Positions 12,284-24,168 of a DNA stretch of 64,000 nucleotides are shown in pieces. The number at the start of each line of letters is the position of its first letter. Positions within the stretch are counted from its first letter, which is position 1. This stretch comes from Cryptomeria japonica (lineage: Eukaryota > Streptophyta > Pinopsida > Cupressales > Cupressaceae), in assembly GCF_030272615.1 (NCBI RefSeq), contig NC_081413.1, forward strand, positions 554,553,136 through 554,617,135. The letters run 5' to 3'. The notes below the pieces were generated by a model that had not been told where the DNA came from, searched no databases, and saw only the letters and a list, made by a program, of their open reading frames with translations. Made by a program: the position numbers and the translations under genes.

Positions 12284-13075
12284 CTCCAACGAAATAAAGG
12301 CTACCAAAAAAATATCAATTTGGTGAAGAAGCAATAATAGGCTATAATGTATAATATACCACTTCAAAAATATGATCGCTCACCTTTAGGCTTTAGGTCA
12401 CTAGCAGTCACCAATACAGTCAACAACTCAACAACAATGATTTTCCTTGGTCTGAAACTTTGCTATTGATTAGAATTCAGAGCCTAGAACCCACCAAATT
12501 GTGTTGAGATATTGAGATAGATCTGATCTTTGCATGTATTTATACCAATCCTTATATGGCGAATTCCACGGGAATTTTATATGGTATACAATTATTTGGC
12601 GAATCCCGCGTAACTATAACATGACTTATGTAATTTTCAAGGTGATTATAGGTCATCCAAATACGACTTGTGTAATTTTCAAGGTGACTATAGGTCATCC
12701 AAATAATAGCTGAATACAATATAGTTGGCGAAAGTTGGGGTGAATGGAGACACGCGTCGGCAAGATGTCAAGCGAATTGGGTCCCCCTGGCTAACAAATC
12801 TTCACATGCCTATAGGCGAATTAAGGTCATCTACTAAGGCAACCTCAGAGAGTGTAGGCAAAACAATTAAATTTACCATGTGTCCACCATATATTGTATT
12901 GGCGAAATCATCACATAGAAACATTTATTTGCATAAAACATATGGCGATCGGGCCGTGACTATGATGAAAATTGATAATGTTCTGGCGACTTGGCCACCC
13001 CCAAATGGTACAAAATATTCGCCATTTCCGACATGGTCGACGTGAAAAATTTGCCATTGGCGAATATTTGCCACT
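12284..13075 (-). other. Putative 5' terminal region of hAT element with GGCGA subterminal repeats
   Basis: Between 12540 and 13075 the motif GGCGAA or a close variant (GGCGAT, GGCGAC, TTCGCC) recurs about nine times (near 12558, 12598, 12726, 12814, 12900, 12943, 12984, 13018, 13057). hAT transposases are known to bind short subterminal repeats of this kind. The series stops near 13075. There the minus strand reads TAGTGGCAAATATTCGCC, which could be the element terminus. No matching second terminus lies in the window, so the end is inferred. Confidence 0.5.
12623..12706. repeat. 42-bp tandem duplication
   Basis: Two adjacent copies (12623-12664 and 12665-12706) share 'gtaattttcaaggtga' and 'ataggtcatccaaata' with only about three differences. 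Confidence 0.85.
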
Positions 13076-14570
13076 AAAGTAAACTCTGGGTTAGAGCGGT
13101 CTTAGAGGATGCAGAGCAATGGGGGTGTGATGGGTCCTCTACGGAGAGATAGGTCAAGTGGCACAGGAGATAGTGAGGGTTTGATGGGGCCTCCATGGAG
13201 AGATAGATCAAATGGTGCAGGGACTAGTGGGGGAGCAGGTGGTGATGGTGGTGCAACATCTGGTCAGAGTGGCATCTGAGAGAGCATTTTGCATGCATGT
13301 ATTTATATTGTCATTTTGGACTATGTCTTGGATGGCTCTTGGTAGCCGATTTTGTAGACTTCATTGTACTCTGATACATGAGATGATATATATGAGGAGA
13401 TCCCATTTTATGATATGCATGTTGATATGTATGGATTTTATGCAGGATGATGATTTTTTATGAGTTTATGCTTAGATGGATATTTGTTTTATGTTTTATG
13501 TTTTATGTATGTGTTTATGAGATGATTCCTATATGCATGTTTTATGATGATTTTTTCTTATATGATGTCTATATGCCTGTTGTATGATGTTGGATGCTAA
13601 CATGTGGATGCAGGTTAATATATGTGTGCTTTTGATGGTTTTTTGGGATAGAATGCTTGATGTATGCAATGTCATGAGGTTTATCTATGTATAATAAAAT
13701 GATGATGTATGATGGTATAGATAGTAGTTTGTACTTTATATTTGCACCATGATGGGATAATGATATGCAATAATGTTAATGCAATGCTTTTGAATGAATG
13801 ATTTATTTATGGATATGCATCTAGATGGTTTTGAAACTTGAATGTATATGGATAAACAAATGTAAAGTAAAAATGTTTTAAATGAATGCATATGTATAAT
13901 GGATGAACCAATGTTTTGAGACAAATGGTTTTATGATTCTAAATGCCCAAAATATGATGAATTAAAATGATCATGTGATGATAATGCGACTCTTGGTTAA
14001 ATGAATAACTACACCTTAATGCAATTAAAAAGGGATAGTTAATGCAATCTAATGAATCCTAAGTGAGATAAAATGAGTATAAGAATATGCTAAAAATGGA
14101 TGAATGAATGCATTGTAACTAATGGATAGATAAATGAATGTAGGCTATTATGAAAACCTAAACAAATGTATGATACATAAGTATGAAAATGATGATAAAT
14201 GATGATCACTAACGGATGTTTAAATGAATGTATAGTAATGAGTAATCATGGTAAGAAATCCAAAATAAGGATAATTATCTATGCAAATGAATCTAAATGT
14301 CATGAGTGGAATAATGAAAAGATACAATGATACTAAGTAAAATGAAAATGAACGATATGGGGTAAGTGCAACTAAATGACATTAAATGCATGTTAATAGA
14401 TGGCTAAAGAATAATGCAAATGCAACTAAAATGTAATAAAATGATGATGGTAGATGAATGCAAGGTTGTTTAGACTTTGCATGATGCATGTGATGATGTA
14501 TCAGAGTACTTTGTCATGATTGTATCCAAAATCTGCTCAATTTGCGCATAACGGCTCATTTTTAACTTTG
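13076..14570. other. Unassigned C-poor, ATGATG-rich stretch
   Basis: No gene is recognised. From about 13290 to 14560 the plus strand is very poor in C and rich in ATGATG and ATGAATG. The 3' tail of Gypsy B (39730-40760) has the same bias in mirror orientation (G-poor on its sense strand). The stretch may therefore be a fast-evolving part of the Gypsy A 3' tail, but no base-level alignment to B could be seen. A G-rich segment at 13100-13270 repeats 'gagagatag.tcaa.tgg' twice. Confidence 0.35.
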
Positions 14571-16014
14571 TTCATACTTGCATGCAAAAATATGTAAATA
14601 AATGAGTAAATGGATGGACGATATGCAATGGAATACAATATAAACATATGAGATGAAATGACGATCCATAGTGCTTTATTTTTTTATCATCGAGCTTTAA
14701 AATGTTGTAAGAAAATACAAGCAACTTGACATAATGATTCAAGATGGCCTGAGTATTCCTTACATGGATTTTGATATAGCAAGTTAATACAAACAACTTG
14801 ATATAATGGGTCAAGTTGACTTGAGTATTGCTTGCAGAACATAAAAGGATCATCTCCTTTCATGCATGACTTGGATCATCCTCCTTGATCTTGGGTTGAT
14901 CATATCCTGAAACAAGTTCATACCATAATAAGAGACAAAAACCTTTATCCAAATTGGATCAGGTAGGAGGAACCAAAGAAAGAGCATTGGACTAGTAAAT
15001 AAACAACATACATAAAGAATAAAGAAGATGGATCCTTGGTAATGGTTCATGCTCATATGGTCGAGGTATATGTTGTAGTCAGCAAGCCGTAGTGATCTAT
15101 GACTGTATTTTGCCTATGATCACGTAGCTTAGTGAACTTCCCACATGGACACCATTAGTACATGCCCCATAACTTCATTGGAATAACGAGTCGAAGATAC
15201 ACAAACAATGTTGTAGGAACCTGATATGAATAAATGATCCCCAAATCAACCAAGTATTTGATAGCCTAAACATAATTTTCTTGTCAAAGAAAATGTTATC
15301 TTGTCTTTGTTTTGGTAAGGAAGGATGCATCCTTGTTGAAGACAGTTTGAGTTTTGATGTTGATTGTTTGGTTGATTGGATAAGTGGTCATCATTTGGAG
15401 TATTGTTGTCAATGCTTTGTTTGGTATCTGTGCGGATGAGTATGTACAATGTGCTGCCATGTTTTTGGTATTTTCGATGTTTTTGGATTTTGTGAGATAG
15501 TTTTGAATATTTTTGGATTTTGTGAGATAGTTTTGAATGTTGTTGGATTTTCTGAGATAGTTTTGAATGTTTTTGGATTTTGTGAGATAGTTTTGAATGA
15601 AGAATCAATGAATCACAAGTAATGCAGAATCCACTTCCATCAAATAGGTTAAGGACATTGCCCCCAGTTTTAGGCATGACTCTGAAAAGTCAGATGCAAG
15701 ACACATGAAGTACTATCCCTAATTGCAAATCAATGACAAGCCATGGCTTGTCATGGATGGGTGAGTGAATGAAATGAAATGTGATCGTAACAAGTCTGAA
15801 AGATAATGGAGCAATAGTCTTTATGAGTGGCGCCTGTTTGCCAAGTTTTCACCATCGTACTTACCCAAGGTGCCACCAGAGTGGTTGTTCACCATTTGGA
15901 TGCATGACTTTTCTTTACTTATTTTGATGTTTTTTTGTATTTTCTTCAGGACATTTATCTGAGTGTTTTTGGTGTTTTTGTCGGTATGTATGGGAGCATG
16001 ATGCTCTGTGCAGC
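14571..16014 (-). other. Gypsy A 3' noncoding tail
   Basis: This sequence lies downstream of the pol stop and matches the tail of Gypsy B (37457-39860) in several blocks. One such block is the 'ggatccttggtaatggttca' stretch near 15030, mirrored near 38460. Compared with B it lacks the 894-bp solo LTR, so it shows the empty target sequence 'aagatcaagg'. Confidence 0.75.
15476..15597 (-). repeat. 30-bp minisatellite in Gypsy A 3' tail, about 4 units
   Basis: Units of about 30 bp of the form 'gtttttggattttgtgagatagttttgaat' (shown only as a pattern; units vary slightly) stand head to tail. Gypsy B has the same array at 37865-38010, so the array is older than the split of the two copies. Confidence 0.85.
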
Positions 16015-19000
16015 TTATGTATAAAACTTTTAAAGGTGCATGTTGTTGATCGGATCTGCTAGTGGTTCCTTCTGAAGTAGCCAATTGATATGCCCCAGAC
16101 CCAAATACAGCAGTGATAATAGATGGACCCAGCCAATTTGATTCAAACTTTCCCTGATGTTCACAGTTTGGTTGGTTATGAGGATTCTCTCAAAGAACAA
16201 GATCACCTACCTCGAATGTACGATGTCTAATCTGATGATTATAGCTTCTGCTCATGAGCTACTGATAGGCCTTGAGGTGATTGTATGTAGCTTGTCATTT
16301 CTCATCAAGTAGCTCTAAGTCCTGAAGATGGGATACTCTGTATGCTTCATCATCAATGAGATTGTGCAAGGAAACCCGTAGTGATGGTATCTCAACCTCA
16401 ACAGGTAAAATAGCTTCTGCACCATAGACCAATGAGTAGGGAGTTGCGCTGGTAGGGGTTTGAATGCTAGTTCGATATGCCCATAGTGCTGGATTCAATT
16501 GAACATGCCAATCACGGTTGGCATCATTGACTATTTTCTTGAGGATTCTTAATATGTTCTTGTTTGATGCTTTGGCCTGACCATTGCCTTGTGGGTAATA
16601 GGGAGTGGAAAAGCGGTGTTGGATGTGAAATTTCTCACAGAGTTCACGGACATCCTGATTTTTGAAAGGAAGACTGTTATCTGTGATGATGGACATGAGT
16701 ACACCATACCGACATATGATGTAATTGAGGATGAATGAGGCGATCTGTTTGGCAGTGACTTGGGTAAGTGGAACAGCTTCGATCCACTTTATGAAGTATT
16801 CGATGGCAGTAATAATGAATTTGTGGCCGTTGGATGAAGCGGGATGGATTTTTCCCATAAGGTCAAGTCCCCACTGACAAAAGGGCCATGGTGTTGTGAT
16901 TGGTTGTAATTCTTGTGCTGGTGCATGTATCAGGTTGCCATGAACTTGACATTTTTTGCACTTTATGACAAAGTAGTATGAGTCTTTTTCCATGGATGGC
17001 CAATAGTATCCAGCTCGTATGATCTTCTTGGCTAGTCACGGGCCACTTGCATGAGTTCCACAAATTCCTTCATGTACCTCTTCCAAGACCTTTGTTATCT
17101 CATCACATTCCATACATCAAAGGAGAGTACCATCAAGACTGCGTTGGTATGAGGTTTCAGCAATAATAGTATATCGAGCGGTTTGGTGAATGAAAGTTTT
17201 GCGTTGGTTATTCGATTGGTTAGGAGGAAGTGTGTGATTGTGGAGGTAGGTGTCGAACCCACCGTACCATGGGGATTCAGAACCAATAAGGCGACATATC
17301 ATCTTGGATTCAGGGATATCATAAGCGGGAATCCAAAGCTATTCTACCAAGAACTCATAGCGTGTTGAATTCTATGGAAGATCTAGGAGAGATGCAATGG
17401 TAGCCATAGCGTTAGCAGCTCGATTATGATCTCTAGGTATCTGTTCAAAGGTGATAGTAGTGAATGATGCCTTTAATTTTTCCACCATTTGTTTGTACGA
17501 CATGAGTTTGTCATCTTTAGTCTGATATTCATCAGTTGCTTGTCGAATGACCAGTTGTGAGTCGCCATATACTTGTAGTTCTTGTAACTTCCATTGTATG
17601 GCTAGCCTGAGTCCTGTGATCAAGGCCTCATATTCAGCTATGTTGTTTGTACATGGAAATGTGAGCCTGTAAGACTTCGGGATGCTATCACCTTGAGGTG
17701 TGATAAATAGAATGCCTGCCCCCGAGCCATGTCTAGTGTATGAACCATCAAAGTATATTATCCATGGTTGTGCTATTGTGATCATGAATATCTCTTCATG
17801 TAGAAAATTGGAAATGAGAGGATGATCGCCTAGGAGTGGTGCATCGGCCAACTGATTTACAATGACTTGTCCTTTGATAGCTTTACGATCCACATACTCT
17901 ATGTCAAATTCACTTAGAATCATCACCCATTTGGCCAAGTAGCCTGTCAATGTTGCTTTACTGAGTAAGTATTTGAGTGGATCAATCTTTGCAATGAGTT
18001 GTACCTTGTGTGTTAACAGATAGTGCCTCAGTTTAGTGGCTGCTAAGATTACTACTAGGCAAGCTCGCTCAATAGGTGTATAATTGAGTTCATATCCAAC
18101 CAGTGTGCGAGAGATGTAGTAAACAACGCACTCTTTCCCTTCTGCATTGTGTTGAGACAGTAGCACTCCCAATGCTGTATTAGTTGCTGAAATATAGAGT
18201 AACAGAGATCTGCTCAGATCTATTGGGATCAACAATGGTGTATTCATGAGATAGTCTTTAAGCATCTAGAATGCTTGCTGGCATATAGTATCCAATTGAA
18301 ATCGGATGTTTTTGTGTAGTAGGTGTGTAAATGGGTGACACTTATCTGCCAGTTGTGCAATGAATCTTCAAATCGATTGAAGCCGTCCTTGTAGTGTCCT
18401 TAGCTAGTTGATGTTCTTTAGAGGTGGCATGTCCATGATTGCTTTGACTTTTGCTAGATCGACCTCAATACCTTTGCTTGAGACGATGTATCCTAGAAGC
18501 TTCCCTGAGGTTACTCCAAAGACACATTTCTTTGGGTTGAGTTGAACATGATATTGTTCCAGTATGTCAAATATTTGCGCCAATGTGTGTAGATGACCTT
18601 CTCTTGTGAGTGATTTTTCCAGTAAGTCATCAACATAATCTTCCATTATAGTATGCATCATGTCATGGAAGATGGTAGTCATTGCTCGTTGATAGGTCAT
18701 GCCTGCATTCTTGAGATCAAAAGGCATTACATTCCAACAGTATGTTCCCCATGGACATGTGAAGGTTGTCTTATGTTGATCCTTTGGTGCGATCTTTATC
18801 TGATTGTACCCTGAAAAGCCATCCAAGAGTGAAAGCATGACATGTCCCACTGTTAGGTCTACTATTATGTCGATGTTTGGTAGGGGGAAGTCATCTTTAG
18901 GACATGCCTTATTTAGATCTCTGAAGTCAGTACAAATATGGATGCCCCCATTTGGTTTGCCGACAGGTAAAATGTTGGATATCCAATCTACATAATCAAT

Positions 19001-20264
19001 TGGTCGAATAAAACCAACATCTAGGAGTTTCTTGAGTTCTGCTTTGACTAATACTGCAATCTGAGGATGCATCTTGCGAAGTTTCTTCTTGACGGGTTTG
19101 GCTCCTTCTGCTATGGTGAGGTGATTCATGACTAAATCAAGATCAAGCCCAAACATGTCTGCATATGACCATGTGAAGTTGATCTAACGCTTCTGGAAGA
19201 ACTCTACAAACTTAGGTTGTTCCTCTAAAGTTAAAAGAGATGTCAGATGTATGTGGTGAGGAGTTTCAGGAGTCCCCACATTGTATTCTTTTGTTTCCTC
19301 GATGAGAATCGTTGATCGTTCATGTTGTGTACTAACAGGGAGAATGTCAAACCTTTCATCCTCCGGCGCCTTAGAGACGTTTTCACCGTTGGATACGCTC
19401 TTTCATTTTACTTTTGCTGGATCAAACAGTGCCACAGTGTGGTTTTCACTAGAAGATCCATGTTTTATTGTTATATTTTTGTAGCTGAAAGGTTTGGCAT
19501 CCGCCCCAAAGTATGATGTGCTATTAAGTTCTATGGCAAATCCAACTTTGTGATCCCCGCTTGGTATGTTATCTTGTAGTTCCAAGAAGTCAATGAGCGC
19601 TTCATCATTTTGGAAATGGTCAAGACATGGGGGATTAGGTTGGTTCCATTTGATGAGTTTAGGATGGATAATGGGCATTACTTCATCGATTAGGTTAAGT
19701 TCATTAGATGTGTCAGTGAGGGTTAAGATGTTATGGTGAAGGTCGTTGATGGTACTCTCCCTGTCAGAATCAGACGTAGGATGTGACGTAGGGTCTGTGG
19801 AAGAAGTTTCCAGCTCAGGAACCCAAGAGGTCTTTATCTGTGCTTCTCTGTAAACAGGGATGTCTTTGTGGGGTGGAGGTAATGATGTGTCTTCCTCATC
19901 TGAAGTATTAAGCTGGATGGAATCAAATTCCCATTCATGTGATTCGGTCTCTGAGTCACTTTCCAATATCTGATTACTATACCATATTGGGATGTCCTTT
20001 GAGTTAAACACTGTAGGTGTGATTGGTTGATGTACCTGTGTAGATGAAATAATTGATGCTGCAGGAAGGATTATGGGGATCAATGAATCCGATACAGGGA
20101 GTATCGGTAGTGTTGACTCTGTGGCTTCTGCTGGAGCTGCTGGTGTTGTCAATACTGTTGTGGGTTCTGATATTGCTGCTGATACTAATGGTTCTATTGA
20201 TGTTATTGCTGCTACTGATGGGATCACTAGTCTGATTGGTGGGAGGACGGGTATTGTAGGTGGC
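16015..20264 (-). pseudogene. Gypsy A pol, distal part: reverse transcriptase, two RNase H domains, integrase
   Basis: In minus-strand order: reverse transcriptase at about 18404-19156 with ICTDFRDLNKACPKDDFPLP and an intact YVDD; a first RNase H at 17870-18265 (LLLYISATNTALGVLL, VVYYISRTL); a second, plant-type RNase H at 17380-17790 (IIYFDGSYTRHGSGAG); and integrase at 16295-17060. Two RNase H domains mark the Tat lineage of Ty3/Gypsy. The integrase catalytic glutamate in the NGQAEASN motif is lysine here (16571-16573). Several stops and a two-base deletion just before the C-terminus show that it is dead. The segment ends at TAA 16015-16017. Its proximal part lies at 24169-25633 across the inserted solo LTR. 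Confidence 0.9.
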
Positions 20265-21120
20265 TGTCACAACCCTCCTTTATCACTTTTGGATTTAAAA
20301 TACAACTCTATTATAGTTTTGGATAAGCTATTTAAATGATTGAATGAATATTATAAAAGGATAAAATAATAATACACACACACACACACATGGAAAATAT
20401 ACATTATTTTTTATTTTCCACATCCAATTATGGCACATGTTGTAGGAAGAATAAGAAGCTTCTAGAGGATTCTCCACCACCTTGCATGTAACTCCTCCCA
20501 CTAAATCTAATCAATTTGCATGAAGTCCAAAATTGGGAAAGAATCTCTTTTTTTAATTCAATTTTCAAGATAGTGGAATGGAGGGAATTTTCTTATAAAA
20601 TTATATGCAAGTTTCAAAGAAGGGAGTTGATTATGTTTTTGAAGGAAATTTTCCCAAGTTTTTCTTTGGTAGTCTCATTTTATTGCAGGATTTTTTTTAA
20701 GTTGTGGTTGGAAGATCTCTCTAGTTGCAAGGAAGGATCAAGGATAGCTAGAGGATTCAACATCAAGCTTCAACAAACCAGGTTCTCTCTTTTTTTGTCA
20801 TATGAGAAGTTTATATTATCAAAAAAAAAAGCTTCTAGATCTTCTTTCAAAAGTTTATTAGAGTGTAAGTCTCTTCTTCTATGTAGGAATAATTATTTAT
20901 AAGTTTCTTCCACATAAAGCAAGTAAAAGATAGTTCTATTATTTATTTTATTTTCCTTAAGTAATATGCTCATAATCTTGTCTTTTGTTTTTCCAAGATT
21001 TTAGATTTATGCAAAAAAAATAAAAATCATATTTCCTTTATTCTTTTAAATCTCTTTTTCTGAAATAAAACCCTTCCCTGTGTGATTGAATCTTTATCTT
21101 TATCTCTAATTCATTTCTCT

Positions 21121-22017
21121 GGAAATCCGAATCTCGTTCTTAAAATAAATTTCTCTGTGAAAATTAGTTGAAATGAAAGGAATAGTTTTTGCTGTGAATA
21201 ATCCTCTATGATATTCTCATTGATTTCCTTTATCTGGTTATATCTATTTTCTCTGTAAAAATTAGTTGAAGTGGAGGGATAGATTCGCTGAGAATAATCC
21301 TCTTGTTATTTATCATTTGGTTCCATTATTATTTTTGTGTCTGGAAATTTGAATATCGTTCTTAAAATAAATTTCTCGATGAAAATTAGTTGAAATGAAA
21401 GGAATAGTTTTCGCTGTGAATAATCCTCTGTGATATTCTCATTGATTTCCTTTATTTGGTTATAGCTATTTTCTCTGTAAAAATTAGCTGAAGTGGAGGG
21501 ATAGATTTGCTGAGAATAATCCTTTGTGTTATTTATCATTTGGTTCCATTATTATTTTTGTGTCTAGAAATCTGAATATCGTTCTTAAAATAAATTTCTC
21601 TGTGAAAATTAGTTGAAATGAAAGGAATAGTTTTGGCTATGAATAATCCTCTGTGATATTCTCATTGATTTCCTTTATCTGGTTATATCTATTTTCTCTG
21701 TAAAAATTAGCTGAAGTGGAGGGATAGATTCGCTGAGAATAATCCTCTGTGTTATTTATCATTTGGTTTCATTATTATTTTTGTGTCTGGAAATATGAAT
21801 ATCGTTCTTAAAATAAATTTCTCTGTGAAAATTAGTTGAAATGAAAGGAATAGTTTTTGCTGTGAATAATCCTCTCTGATATTCTCATTGATTTCCTTTA
21901 TCTGGTATATATATTATTTTCTCTGTAAAAATTAGTTGAAGTGGAGGGATAGATTCACTAAGAATAATCCTCTGTGTTGTTTATCATTTGGTTCCATTAT
22001 TATTATTTTTTGTGTAT
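21121..22017. repeat. 222-bp tandem repeat, four units, each a dimer of about 110-bp half-units
   Basis: Units start at 21121, 21343, 21566 and 21789, with a partial fifth from 22018. Each unit holds two related halves. One half contains 'gaaaattagttgaaatgaaa' followed by 'gtgaataatcctct'. The other contains 'aaaaattag.tgaagtggag' followed by 'gagaataatcct'. This is a small higher-order repeat, where a dimer was formed first and then amplified. Confidence 0.9.
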
Positions 22018-22174
22018 GGAAATCCATTTCTCTCTGGATAATAGCTGAAACTAAGGAATAAATCCCTCTGAATAAACTTTTTGTGTTAATTACTCTTATA
22101 TATAAATCCATATTGCTTTCATTTTGTATGCTCGTTAAACTCTACTCTCTCGTTTAAATAAATTAAAACTAGAA

Positions 22175-22177
<3 letters not shown>

Positions 22178-22254
<77 letters not shown>
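22178..22254. repeat. (TA)n microsatellite, about 38 units
   Basis: Uninterrupted alternating TA of about 77 bp inside the solo LTR. Confidence 0.97.
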
Positions 22255-22257
<3 letters not shown>

Positions 22258-22573
22258 TTATATAAACTTAGGTAATTTTCGAAAAGTATATATTATTTTT
22301 TTTAGATTTCCTTTTCCAATTGTAAATTAAATTGTATAATTGCCTTAGGAAAATTTATAATAATAATTAAATTACCTTTTTGCAATTTTCAAATTGTAAG
22401 TTAAAATTGTATTAAATTTTATAGTTGGAAAACTACTTAAAATTCGTTGGGTTACTTAGTTGGTATTTGGACTCATTGAAAAGCAATTATTGCACATTAT
22501 CATGATTTGAATCTAATGACTAAATTAATCGCTATTTTGGAATCTATGACCATAGGAATCATGCATTGCTTAA

Positions 22574-22790
22574 TCATGCACGCAAGTCGCACTATTTCTT
22601 ATAACATGCAAATTACTTATAGATTTATTTACATTTATTGATTTTTTTCATGCAAGTTGCACTATTCTTATAACATGCAAATTATTTATAGATTTATTTA
22701 CATTTATTGACTTTTTCATGCAAGTTGCACTATTCTTATAACATGCAAATTACTTATAAATTAATTACACTTATTGGCATTTTCATCTCC
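22574..22790. repeat. 68-75 bp tandem repeat, three units
   Basis: Units begin near 22574, 22649 and 22717. They share 'catgcaagttgcactattct' and 'tataacatgcaaatta', followed by a T-rich stretch. Confidence 0.85.
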
Positions 22791-23924
22791 ATGCAAGTTT
22801 CACATTTAAATATTATTATGCAAGTTTCCTAATCATTATTATTATGCAAAGTTATATTTCAAGTTTTGAATAATAAATAATGTTAGTTATGGTTTTTATT
22901 CCATGTAATTCATCAAGTAGTTATTTCAAGTAATTGAGCTTTGCAAATGTCTAAATTCATAATTATTTTTCAAGCATGATATTTTAGAAAATTAAATAAA
23001 GGAAGTTGCAAAACCAAACCCAAGTAGCGTTCGGTATATACAGTGCCTCTGGGTCATGCTTACGGGTAATGTCGTCATGTTGAACTACTTCACTTAATGC
23101 CTAATAAAGCTACATCAACAACGTCTGTGGCATCGTCCCTATAAATCATCGGGGAGTAATAAGGGGAACTTGGAAGTTAAAATCCAAGGGGCGGGTAATC
23201 CCCTTTGCATCGATAATTTAATAAGATAACTCTAAAACGATCTTTCATCCGCTGAGTTAAACTATAGTAAACCCCTATAGGGATGATGATGAGTGAAATG
23301 CTTTTATAAAACTGGTTTTATCTTGAAGAATTATTGTCGATTGGCAATTGGTCAAGGGTGACGCTCATGATAAGAATTAGGATCTAGTTGTTTTAGGCCA
23401 CAAGCAATAGGCCATCTTGAGCCTTTTCTTAAGCACTACCATCGTGGGTAGCAACCGTAGAGAAACTGTCTGAGACATTGACCCTAGAAAGGGTTGCGTA
23501 CCCACTAATCAGTTTACATCAAACCATAGAGTAGAAAATAGAACTGCATACTTTATGCCTTGATCCCGTGCCGAAGTGGGTATGTAGGCAGTCTTGGGAC
23601 GGAGTTGTCCCTTGTACTCAGGCATTCATGGGTGGAGTCTAGGCTTGGTATAGAAAGATTGAGTAAGAATCCTATTTTGAAAGATAAGATAATTAAAATT
23701 GGAAAAAGTAATTCAATGCATACTCGGAAGGAATCCCGTATGGATTTGCTTGTCTTCCCAAGGCTTTAAGCCAAATTTCGAGGCAGAATTCAAGCTTGTA
23801 TTATGTTATTTAATTACTCCTAAGGACGGCGACCTCGGTGCACTTCTGTTAAAAGAGTGTAGTACTTAGTGAGTGGCTCAGGACCTGAATGGTCCCGATG
23901 AGTCTAAGTCTCTGGCCAGAGCAC

Positions 23925-24085
23925 CTCCTATCCCGATTGGATAGATGCCTACCCCGTATGGGTAGATGCCTATCTCGTATTGGATAGATGAAATCTTATG
24001 TCCCGTATGGACCAATGCCTAACCCGTATGGTTAGATGCTCATCTCGGATGGATGAATTCCTAATCCAAATGGATGGATGCCCAG
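23925..24085. repeat. Short degenerate repeats of a 'cccgtatgg...agatgcc' motif
   Basis: About seven degenerate units of 20-30 bp alternate 'cccgtatggrtagatgcc' with variants such as 'ctcgtattggatagatg'. They end in an A-rich run near 24112. Confidence 0.75.
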
Positions 24086-24168
24086 AGTATGCGATTGAAT
24101 CAAACATAATGAAAAAAAAAAAAAAAGAATGGTCAATTTTGTTGAGTTAATTATGATGGGTTATTACA

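Larger units (their letters stand above)
20265..24168. mobile_element. Probable 3.9-kb solo LTR inserted in Gypsy A pol
   Basis: The insert interrupts the A frame exactly between sequences that are adjacent in Gypsy B. The ends are TGTCACAACCC and GGGTTATTACA, giving TG...CA termini with a partial inverted match. The flanking five bases are gtggc (20260-20264) and gttgt (24169-24173), which match at only three of five positions, so a duplication is not certain. No Gypsy or Copia protein domain, primer-binding site or polypurine tract is visible. The interior is rich in tandem repeats. A solo LTR of a large Gypsy family is the best explanation. Confidence 0.65.

Noticed and set aside
15476-15597. 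Regular 30-bp repeats as a CRISPR-like array
   Set aside because: Units are directly adjacent without unique spacers, and the context is a plant retrotransposon.
20004-20339. Several overlapping frames rich in alanine, valine, leucine or serine
   Set aside because: Shadows of the repetitive proline/threonine/isoleucine linker between protease and reverse transcriptase of Gypsy A.
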